Origin: Cunninghamia lanceolata
Taxonomy: Eukaryota; Streptophyta; Pinopsida; Cupressales; Cupressaceae
Assembly: GCA_027924645.1 (NCBI GenBank)
Contig: BSBN01000254.1
Location: 16,128,501-16,192,500 of the forward strand
DNA length: 64,000 nucleotides
Reading direction: 5' to 3'
Both the position numbers and the translations under genes were made by a program. Below are positions 9,666 to 19,670 of this stretch, in pieces; the first letter of the stretch is position 1; each line of letters begins with the position of its first letter. The notes under the pieces are model-generated. The model was not told where the DNA came from, searched no databases, and saw only the letters and a program-made list of their open reading frames with translations.

Positions 9666-12123
9666 TGTTGGGACCTAAAATTTCACACCAATCTTTTCAA
9701 GAAATTTTGGGTTCCCATATAAAAAAATCAATTTCAACACTCATAAATACACCTCGAAGATATGTCATCCCATGAATAATAATGATCATGGAAGAAAGCC
9801 TTCAGTGACCACGCAAATAAGACTCACTAGCAAAGACAGCATTTTAATTATACCATTATCTGAGAAACATTCACAGGAAAAAGAGTATCGGCATAAGACT
9901 GATGGTCGGTGAGAAAATATTGAGAATCATCGATGAGTAAATTCACACCGATGGCCTTTCGTCGGAAGGAGATGGCGAGGTCATACCGATTAAATCTATC
10001 AGCGTGAGAACAAGGATTGGAGAGAGAGTTGTAGAAGTGGCCGATGGAAGAAGTAATACCAATGGACTTTTATTGGTAGGAGAATCAAGCAGTCACACCA
10101 ATCGGTATGACTAATAGTCATCGGGTGGTCCTTCAAAAGCTACCTCAATGGTATATATCATACCGATGAAATATTTTGGCAAGAGTCTCACAGAACACCC
10201 TGCGGGGACAAGGAAACAATAACCATCGGCAAGAAATAAACTATCAGGATGAAAAGTAAATAAGTCTCAGCTACTCTAATCTCTTGGTGAAACAATAAAA
10301 GGAACTTTCGGTGTGAGTCACACCGATACACATATCCATCGGCGTAACTCAACATATCGGGATGAAGCAACTATGTCTTTCTGACTCACAAATCACGGCG
10401 ATTAAAAGGTGTCGGAGACACTTTTATAGACTCTCTCCGATAAGGAATGTAAAATGGCCATCGAGGAGATAATTGGGATCAGGTTATCTTTTAAAAACTA
10501 CCTCGATAGTATATCTCACTCTGATAGAAATGAAGATTGTGTATTGGTAACACATTACGAAGGTCTTTCTGATCTAGTATACAAAGGACTATCAGGAAGA
10601 CAATAACACTTGGGGAAACATAAATATGTTATCCTGATAGTATTGATCACCCCAATAACAATTGTTGTTATATCGATGACACCGATAATCCTCTGTCGGA
10701 TATACAAATAACCAGTCACTCCGATGAAAAGTGTAAATGGAAGGTTGTCGGGGAGATAACCACTATTGGGTGACTTAAAATAAGTCACTCCGATCACATA
10801 TCTTATTCTGATAGAGGTATATTCAATAAGACTCTCTCAAATGGTCATGTCGGTGACACTTGATAGATCAGGATAACATGATATTTTCACATCGATTGTT
10901 TAACTCAAGCCGATGGCAAGGTGAACAATTACGCCCACATGAAGTCCAATTAAATATTTAATTTGCAAATGGCAATTGATTAAATATTTTATTTTGCCGA
11001 AAAAACAATTTAATGAAGAGCCGTACCAAAGGATGCACCAGAATGTAATGGGTCATAACCCTAAGTTTGCAAGATATATAAGGGAGATACAAATTGAAGA
11101 GAAACATCATTAGTAGATTATGATCAACAGTAGATTAGGAAAAACATCAGTTAGATAACTAGATGGATTGACCAGTTGCCAAAATAAAATATTATGTTGT
11201 ACATTGTAAAATCTTTCGAAACTGTATAGTGGAGAAAAAGCATAAATTAATGATTTAATATTGGTGTCTATTGTTTGTTGAGCTGAGCAATTATTTGGTT
11301 GTCTCCATACTATTATTTCTTTGTTATTTGAACCTGAGTTTCCAAGTTGATATTTTAGTTTCATCAAAACACACTTGCAGTTTTTGTGTAGTCAAATTAA
11401 TTGGTTTCCATTACAGATATAAAATCCTTTTGATTGATTATAGTAACCTAGAGGTAGCATTTGGATAGGTAAGAGCAGCCCTATAATTATCAAGATTTCC
11501 ATACTGTCTCCAACTCGATATTGTCTTGTTATTCAAATTGAGCATCAACTCCATTTGTCAATACACATTTGCTGTCATTGTGTGATTCTTTTGATCAATT
11601 CCTTCAAGCAAGGATTAAAAAATCCTTTCAATAAGTCACAGTAACTTGGTAAGATTCGAGTGGATCACTAAGTAGAGTCTATCCGTCACATTCTTGCATG
11701 TTTATACAAGCTATAAACAAACACAAGTGCCAAACAATTAGGATTGTAACCAATAAGTAAATCACATATCATATACACCTTGACTCCATTAGCCCAACAG
11801 AAATAGGCACTGGTCATACCAATTCCATTTTAGGATTCCATAAAATCTCATTCAAACAATTACATCTCAGATCTTAGTATTAGGAGTAGTAGTTTAGAAG
11901 CTTGCATCTATTACATTTTATGCCATTGTGATAGATTTACTAATCCAATCAAGTCATATAGTGTTAAGTTTGCTTTAGTTACAAAGGTATACTCGCCTAG
12001 GTTTCTAGGACCTAAAGTGTAGGGAGCTAATAGCTCTGTCAATTGGTCCAAAAATGTTGCAAATCCAAACATAGAGTCTGGCATCCTCTTAGGTTTAGCA
12101 ACCTGCATTTTTGGGAACCAACA
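9666..12123 (+). repeat. 5' LTR of element D
   Basis: A 2,458 bp LTR. Its first 1.3 kb is crowded with short CCGAT/ATCGG-type motifs on both strands (for example CACCGATGG, TACCGAT, CATCGGGTGG), a degenerate low-order repeat. A TATATAAGG at about 11075 is a possible TATA box. No coding content. The last part (about 11110-12123) is AT-rich and ordinary. Confidence 0.88.
11075..11083 (+). promoter_or_regulatory. Candidate TATA box of element D LTR
   Basis: TATATAAGG lies downstream of the motif-rich part of the LTR. The second LTR keeps TATATAA at about 15330 although the next bases differ. Position and conservation suggest a core promoter, but the start site cannot be seen. Confidence 0.4.
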
Positions 12124-12126
12124 AAA

Positions 12127-12400
12127 TGGTGACTCTACTGGGGAGAACACATAGAGAAACCTGGTAGTGGACCATGATATTAGAGTCAGAAAATTAAAAG
12201 GCATAACTCTGCTGGTGGAAGGAAAAACCCAAAAAAAATGATTAGTCCTCTAAATAGAGATGGTGACTCTACACAAAATTCAAATACAGATTGTTAGACT
12301 CCGCTGGCAAGAACCCAGAAAGATGAAATTTTCCTCTTCTCACAAGAGGTGGTGACTCTGAAAATTAAATTGATGAAATATGAAAAAATATAACATACCC
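12127..12400 (+). promoter_or_regulatory. Primer-site-like sequence and leader repeats of element D
   Basis: Three bases after the LTR is TGGTGACTCTACTGGGGA, in PBS position. Variants of this string recur in the next 230 bp near 12206 (AACTCTGCTGGTGGA), 12260 (TGGTGACTCTAC), 12298 (GACTCCGCTGGCAAGA) and 12349 (GGTGGTGACTCTG). I do not assign the tRNA. Repeats of the primer motif in the leader are, to my knowledge, a feature of Tat/Ogre-like elements. Confidence 0.6.
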
Positions 12401-12525
12401 CCTTTAGATGCATTCTTTGAAATAAGGAGACATGAAGGAGAATCTGGATATAAGTTGTTCATCAGGTTGGGGAATATCTATGAATAGATACCTTTTCATC
12501 TCAAACCTAGTGTATCCTTATTAAA

Positions 12526-13919
12526 ATGTTCATGCTTGCTTATGTGCCTATGTCTACTAATTGGCCTGAATCATTAAAGCCAGTTACTATAGACCCATTG
12601 GTTAAATTGATTCCTATCATAGAAAGGAAAAGGCACGAGGATATTATCAATGTTGGATCCGATGATACTAAATATGAAGAAACTGATATAGCAATGCAAC
12701 CAGATATGGATAGACTAGCAACATACAAAAAGAATGAATACTATCCACCACCTGGACAGCGATATGCTCCACAATATCATCATCTACATATGTCACATCA
12801 AAATCTAGACTCTCATCAACCCACCCAATGAAATGTTTATTATCAGCCTCCATATTAGACAAATTTTATCCCAGCCCACCCACCGCAATATATAAATCAA
12901 TAGTGTTGGGGGGAAGAGGAGAACTATTTTCAAAAGGGAAGACAAACTTTTAATAAAGAGGATGAACTCCAAGTGTTTCCTAACCCATGCTATCCTGAAT
13001 ATGAAGTCTTTTCAGATAACCAGGGTGAGTATTTTCAATAAGGAGAACAAAATCTTGATCAAAGGGAAATAGCCATAGTAGAAAATAATCTTCAGTCCTA
13101 TTCAAAATCATTGTATGATGATATAGCACAAGAAGATTACATATATGAAAATGAGGAGGACGTGTACACATCTGAAACTGATTTTCAAAAATTTTCAAAC
13201 CCATTGTATGATGAGAAGATAGAAGAAGATCAGATGACATTTTGCCAAGGTATGCCAGAAAATGAATTTCAAGTGTTCTCAAATCCATGTTATCAAGAGG
13301 ACAAAATGTTCTCAGATAGTCAGGAAAGTGAGTATGTTGATAACAATGATGATGAATCCATAAATGAAGAAAAGTCATATGATGAAATGAACACGGTTGA
13401 TTATTGTGATAATGATGAAGAAAATGATGTGCACTCCCAGTTTTTAGATTAGGCAGGAGGTTAATTCACAATGCATGACAGTAAGAAGAATAATGAAAAA
13501 AGTTACATTAAAGAGGGATCCTCTTCATGTAGCAAAGATGTATCACATGGAGGTGAGATTGCTCAAATTATACCTGACTTCCAAATGCTGCACAATGAAG
13601 AAAAATATACCAACAACATTAAGCATGGAAAATGGATCAAAGATCTGAATGCCTTCAATCAAATAAATTTTAATAATGTCTCCAGGTTGGTTTCACCACA
13701 GCATGATGAAAATCAAATTTTTGATAGAGGGAAACATGGCTTTTTCTTGTATGGTGGCATTGAATCATCTACTGTAGTGTGGTTCTTCAAATTACATCAA
13801 ATTAGGGCAAAAAAGAAGAAGTTGACTCTATTGCCCAATAGAGTAGGCACTGGTCTGCTCCCCAGAGATCTGGGATCTTGCTATGCCCATAGGGGGCATA
13901 CATCCCCAGACAGAGCCAC
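12526..13919 (+). pseudogene. Degenerate ORF with repeated NPxY-like motifs (element D)
   Basis: The pieces 12526-12831, 13111-13452 and 13471-13932 share one reading frame, separated by several stop codons, so they look like one former protein of about 460 codons. It is polar and acidic, with an early Tyr/His/Pro-rich stretch (EYYPPPGQRYAPQYHHLHMS). Three related repeats follow: FPNPCYPEYEVFSDN near 12970, FSNPLYDE near 13195 and FSNPCYQEDKMFSD near 13275. It has no zinc knuckle, protease or RT motif. I do not recognise it; it could be a remnant of a gag-like or accessory protein. The frame runs a few codons into the second LTR. Confidence 0.5.
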
Positions 13920-16361
13920 TGTTGGGACCTAAAATTTCACACCAATCTTTTCAAGAAATTTTAGGTTCCCATATAAAAAAATCAATTTCAGCACTCATAA
14001 ATACACCTCAAAGATATGTCATCCCATGAATAATAATGATCATGGAAGAAAGCCTTCAGTGACCATCGCAAATAAGACTCATTAGCAAAAACAACTTTTT
14101 AATTATTCCATTATCTGAGAAACATTCATAGGAAAAAGAGTATCAATGTAAGACTAACGGTCGGTGAGAAAATATTGAGAATCATCGATGACTAAATTCA
14201 CACTGATGACCTTTCATTGGAAGGAGATGGTGAGGTCATACCGATTAAATCTATTGGCGTGAGAACAAGGATTGGAGAGAGAGTTGTAGAAGTGGCGGAT
14301 GGAAGAAGTAATACCGATGGCTTTTTATCGGTAGGAGAATCAAGCAGTCACACTGATCGATATGACTAATAGTCATCGGGTGGTCCTTCAAAAGCTACCC
14401 TGACGGTATATATCATACTGATGAAATATTTTGGCAAGAGTCTCATAGAACACCCTGCAGGGACAAGGAAACAATAACCATCAGCAAGAAATAAACTATC
14501 AGGATGAAAAGTAAATAAGTCTTCGATACTCTAATCTCTTGGCGAAACAATAAAAGGAACTTTCGGTGTGAGTCATGCCGATACACATATCCATCAGCGT
14601 AACTCAACATATCAGGATGAAGCAACTATGTCTTTCTAACTCACAACTCACGGTGATTAAAAGGTGTTGGAGACACTTTGATAGACTCTCTCCGATAAGG
14701 AATGTAAAATGGCCATCGGGGAGATAATTGGGATCGGGTTATCTTTTAAAAACTACCCCGATAGTATATCTCACTCCGATAGAAATGAAGATTGTGTATT
14801 GGTAACACATTACGAAGGTCTTTCTGATCTAGTATACAAAGGGCTATCGGGAAGATAATAACGCTCGGGGAAACATAAATATGTTATCTCGACAGTATTG
14901 ATCACCTCGATAACAATTGTTGTTATATCGATGACACCGATAATCCTCTGTCGGATATACAAATACCTAGTCACTCCGATGAAAAGTGTAAAGGGAAGGT
15001 TGTCAGGGAGATAACCACTATCGGGTGACTTAAAATAAGTCACTCCGATCACATATCTTATTCCAATAGAGGTATATTCAACAAGACTCTCTCAAATGGT
15101 CATGTCGGTGACACTTGATAGATCAGGATATCATGATATTTTCACATCGACGGTTTAACTCAAGCCAATGGCAAGGTGAACAATTACACCCGCATGAAGT
15201 CTAATTAAATATTTAATTTGCAAATGGCAATTGATTAAATATTTTATTTTGCCGAAAAAATAATTTGATGAAGAGCCGTACCAAAGGATGCACTGGAATG
15301 TAACCGGTCGTAACCCTAAGTTTGCAAGATATATAACTGGATCAACAGTAGATTAGGATCAACAGTAGATTAGGAAAAACATCAGTTAGATAACTGGATG
15401 GATTGACCAATTGCCAAAATAAAATATTATGTTGTACATTGTAAAATCATTCAAAACTGTATAGTGGAGAAAAAGCATAAATTAATGATTTAATATTGGT
15501 GTCTATTATTTGTTGAGCTGAGCAATTATTTGGTTGTCTCCATATTGTTATTTCTTTGTTATTTAAACCTGAGTTTCCAAGTTGATATTTCAGTTTCATC
15601 AAAACACACTTGTTGTTTTAGTGTAGTCAAATTAATTGGTTTCCATTACAGATATAAAATCCTTTTGATTGATTACAGTAACCTGGAGGTAGCATTTGGA
15701 TAGGTAAGAGCAGCCCTATAATTATCAAGATTGTCATACTGTCTCCAACTCGATATTGTCTTGTTATTCAAATTGAGCATCAACTCCATTTGTCAATACA
15801 CATTTGCTGTCATTGTGTGATTCTTTTGATCGGTTCCTTCAAGCAAGGATTAAAAAATCCTTTCAATAAGTCACAGTAACCTAGTAAGATTTGAGTGGAT
15901 CACTAAGTAGAGTCTGTTAGTCACATTCTTGCATGTTTATACAAGCTATAAACAAACACAAGTGCCAAACAATTAGGATTGTAACCAATAAGTAAATCAC
16001 ATCTCATATACACCTTGACTCTATTAGCCCAACAGAAATAGGCACTGGTCATACCAATTCCATTTTAGGATTCCATAAAATCTCATTCAAACAATTACAT
16101 CTCAGATCTTAGTATTAGGAGTAGGAGTAGTTTAGAAGCTTGCATCTATTACATTTTATGCCATTGTGATAGATTTACTAATCCAATCAAGTCATATAGT
16201 GTTAAGTTTGCTTTAGTTACAAAGGTATACCCACCTAGGTTTGCAGGACCTGAAGTGTAGGGAGCTAATAGCTCTATCAATTGGTCCAAAAACGTTGCAA
16301 ATCCAAACATAGAGTCTGGCATCCTCTTAGGGTTAGCAACCTGCATTTTTGGGAACCAATA
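13920..16361 (+). repeat. 3' LTR of element D
   Basis: About 2,442 bp, aligning with 9666-12123 from TGTTGGGACCTAAAATTT to GGGAACCAATA. Many differences between the copies are C-to-T or G-to-A at CG positions in the CCGAT-rich part, for example CACCGATGGCC against CACTGATGACC. A short duplication of GGATCAACAGTAGATTA lies near 15340. The sequence just inside the element (about 13890) has a weak purine run, ATAGGGGGCATA. Confidence 0.88.
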
Positions 16362-16949
16362 GAAGGGCCATGTCAGTATTTGGTGGAAGGATGTACAGTT
16401 AGAGAGGAATAGAAGAGGAAAAGGAAAGATTACCAAACGAGATCAGATGGTGGAAAAACTAAAGAAGTAGTTCAATCATGTGGATTATGAGATGAAGTTG
16501 TTGAAAAAGATGTAGGGATTAAAGCAAGGCAACAAGTCTGTCAAGGAGTATACAAAAGATTATTAGAAGATTACTATTAGGAAAATCCATATAGAGGTCA
16601 ACAAGGAGAAGGTAGCCTATTACATTAATGGTTAAGGCCAAGTATTCAAGAGGAGCTAAGCCTAGCCAAAATGACCACCACAGAAGATGTGTACCAGTTT
16701 TCCCTGAAGGTGGAAGAGATGCTAAATAAAATATTTGAAAGCAAGCAAATGGGAAGAGGTCAAGGTGGAACAACTGGTGGAAGATCCTATACAAGCTGAA
16801 ATAAAGATCCAATGAAAAGTGAAGAAGCTGGCACCAGTCAAAATCAAAGAGGAGATAATGCCTACCACCTTTGTAAACAAAATAGTGGTGAACAAAGAGG
16901 AAGAGGAAGAGGTTGATCTAGGAAGGACCTAGAAGAGGAGGTTTCAAAG
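16362..16949 (+). pseudogene. gag: Gypsy gag, middle part (element C)
   Basis: Capsid coding resumes after element D with ASVWWKDVQLERNRRGKGK, the WW region of plant Gypsy gags, then DQMVEKLKK, VDYEMKLLKKM and SVKEYTKDYxK. The helical middle continues to a basic linker with IKEEIMPTTFVNKIVVNKEE. In-frame stops occur (for example after EKLKK). The piece ends in GGFK at element E's insertion site; CAAAG at 16945-16949 is duplicated at 50792-50796. Confidence 0.83.
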
Positions 16950-18204
16950 TGTAAAGTTAGAAAATGTCCCCTTTGGGGATTTTCCCTCTTTAGGTTTAGC
17001 TCCTGGGTGTTTAGCATGCATTCACGACATCTTACATCACAATTTGGCATCCTGATGGAATGAACCCTAGGTATCATGACAAATGGGGCATAGGGGGACC
17101 CGTTCAACTTCACCTTGGCCAAAAGAGGGGGAGAGGACATGGGCGTCCGTGTCCTAGTACTGCCCTATTTTGGGTCAGGCCTAAATTTTAAGTGTTAGAT
17201 TATGACCGTTATTTGGTCCTTTGGCTAACATGGTAAGTTTGAATTTACGATATCTTGGCGAGAAGGTTTGTAGTTGCATATAAAATCATGTTTAGGCATT
17301 CATTTGAAAACTAGATTTTGATTAGATGATAATCATCTATTAACTTGTATGTACATTGGTGCTTCAAGGCTTTCATTATGTTGCAAAAGAAGATTTGTGT
17401 TGTCTATGTGTTTGTGTTTGTAGATTTGAGCATCCAGTTCCTCATGGAATGAAGAGCATCTTCCTCTCATGAGATCTTCACTACAAGATGACATCACATT
17501 ATGTTTTCAATCATTATTTCATTTTGATTTAGCCTCTGCCTCACAAGGGCATGCACTCTCTATCTGACAACGGTGTTTGGAAGACTTAAGTGTCCTTCCA
17601 GAGCTTGACTAAGCCAAGCTCCTAAACACCACAAACCCCCTCCCAATTTTTTATGATTGTAGGTTACATGTGTCAAATTTGGAAAACTTAAAGTTGCAAG
17701 AGAGGTCAAAAGGCATCAAGGATTTAGGACCTAAAAAGAAGCAAGACTCTGGAGCCTTTTCGGGACTTGGGTGTTAGTCCCTGTGTCCTCAATTAAATCT
17801 CTGGAAATGAAAGTTACAGTGTAGATTAGTGTCGCAAAGAGATCAAGATTCCATAAAGAAACTAGTACCTTGGACTTGGGTGCCCACTCCTTTATCCCTA
17901 ACTTTTCCTCCTCGGAACCCCGAAAATAGGTGCACATTTATTTGTCATTTTACATCTTTCTGTAAGAGCATTTTTCGTAATTCATCTATTTACTATCGTT
18001 TTCACATAATTAGGGTTTTGATGGATAATTGAGCATAAGAGAAGGAAAATTAGTATTAAAACACCCTATTCCAAGCTTCCCTACATTCATAAGTGACCAA
18101 GGACCTAATAGTGCTCGGCCAGTCGATCCGAAGGTCCTTGAATGTAATTGGTGAAAGGAGGATTCAAACACTAAACAAAAATAATCTAAATTTTAACCAT
18201 TACA
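16950..18204 (+). repeat. 5' LTR of element E
   Basis: 1,255 bp from TGTAAAGTTAG to CCATTACA, matching 49541-50791 with frequent substitutions. TATAAAA at 17279-17285 is conserved in the second LTR (49869-49875) and is a likely TATA box. Small ORFs inside are not conserved as proteins. Confidence 0.9.
17279..17285 (+). promoter_or_regulatory. Candidate TATA box of element E LTR
   Basis: TATAAAA in the context GCATATAAAAxCATGTTTAGG is kept in both LTRs in spite of substitutions on either side. It fits a pol II core promoter at the U3/R border. The start site is not visible. Confidence 0.5.
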
Positions 18205-18861
18205 TTTTGGTGAACCTGTGTTTATATTGAATTTTCCACCTTGCTGATTATTTTTCTTCAAATTTGGGTTGATTTCATTCATTTCTATAGTCATTCATCT
18301 TATTGCATTGAGAAATTTTTTTTAAAAAATTGAAATTTTGAAAAATTTGGAAAAAAATTGTATTTTAGGGTTACTATTTTGCATCAATTCATTCTAGTTT
18401 CTTCTAATTTCTAATTTTTGAATTAGATCTGATATAAAATCTAGAAATTTGCAGAAATTCAATAATTTGTATTGCATTTTCATCATACAATTGCTAGGGT
18501 TTTGTAGAAATTTTGACAATTTTCATATAACCTAGTAATTCCAAAAATCTAGGGTCTGTAGGCAAAATCTTACTTTAGATTTTTCTACTAATTTTAGAGA
18601 TTTGTTCAAAATTGCATTTGGCTGTATTCTTGCATTTTGGTGTAAATTTGCATTTAGATTTCTAATATTTGCATTTTTGCATAGAAAATTTCAACAAAAA
18701 ACTAGCAATTTTCATTAGATTGGTACTTGTATTTTGCATCTTAGAGCTTGAAATTTATTTTCAGATCTGAGTACACTTCATTTTTATCACAAATCATATT
18801 TCAAAAAATTCCTATAGCATTTTGTGTCAAGATCTTAAAACTAGGGCTTCAAATTTTTTTT
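18205..18861 (+). other. AT-rich leader of element E with candidate primer site
   Basis: The LTR is followed by TTTTGGTGAACCTGTG, which is in PBS position, but I cannot name the matching tRNA. The rest is very AT-rich, with many short runs such as TTTGCATTT and GAAATTT and no coding potential. Confidence 0.45.
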
Positions 18862-19585
18862 TTTTGATTTTCACTAGATTTGGCCTTATCGGCTCTCTAA
18901 ATTTGCACCATAGGCATGTTGTGAAGAGTATTTTTGCACTAATTAGTTTTTATCAGGGTAATTATTTTCTATCCCTCCTAAAAATCTTCACAACACCTTT
19001 TGATTGGGCTCTTGTATTGAAAATTTGGTGAAAAACTACATATTTTTGCTATTTTTTGCCCTAGGGTTTGGCCTAGTTTGCACTACAAGCATGCTGTGAC
19101 AAATTTTTTGGATTGAGATGACTGATATAATTAATATTATTTTCTATTCCTCCTTAAATTCTTTACAACACCCATTTTGTTAGGTATTGGAGTTGAAAAA
19201 TCGTGAAAAATTGCATATTTTGGCTATATTTTCACTAGGGTTTGACCTTAAGTGGCACTACAAGTGTGTTGTGATAGATATTTTGACATTAAGTGGCTGT
19301 TGTTACTTATATAGTTTTCTTTCCATCATTACTTTCCTCACAAAACCCTTTGTCATGCTCTTTTGCATTAAGAATTGGTGAAAAAATTACAAATTTTGAC
19401 ATATTTTCACTATATTTTGACTTGCCATCATCTTAGATTTGCATCAAGAGTGTGTTTTAAAGTATCTTATTTCTGTATTGGACTAATATGAGACATATAA
19501 TTTTCTTCCCCTGATCAAAATCCTTACAACAGCCTTTCCTCCCATTCATTTGCATTGAAAAACTACAAAAAAAAAAAAATCAAAC
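18862..19585 (+). repeat. Four imperfect tandem repeats of about 180 bp in the element E leader
   Basis: Units start near 18862, 19047, 19229 and 19405. Each contains in order a CTAGGGTTTGxCCT-like string, a segment like GCACTACAAGCATGTTGTGA, then ATTATTTTCTATxCCTCC, TTxACAACACC, and ATTGxAAAAATTGGTGAAAAA. They are diverged at perhaps one base in four. The repeats are non-coding and lie directly before gag. Confidence 0.75.
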
Positions 19586-19670
19586 ATTTTTGGCTTTCAA
19601 ACATATCATTCTCTTAGGGTTTGTTCTATTAGTCTATGCATTGTTTGTAGTGTGCTTTTGTATAGGATTT

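Larger units (their letters stand above)
9666..16361 (+). mobile_element. Element D: non-autonomous LTR element with LTRs longer than its interior
   Basis: Two direct repeats (9666-12123 and 13920-16361) begin TGTTGGGACCTAAAATTT and end GGGAACCAACA (second copy GGGAACCAATA). The interior is only about 1.8 kb and has no pol or recognisable gag domain. GATGG (9661-9665) and GAAGG (16362-16366) are the target-site duplication with one change. It splits element C's gag. The primer-site-like repeats suggest Tat/Ogre-type kinship, and the size ratio fits a LARD. Confidence 0.87.

Noticed and set aside
19590..19670. Hydrophobic N-terminal segment before element E gag, looking like a signal or membrane anchor
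   Set aside because: The frame begins with TTG, directly after an A-run in a non-coding repeat. The first ATG is at 19671, so the segment is probably leader.
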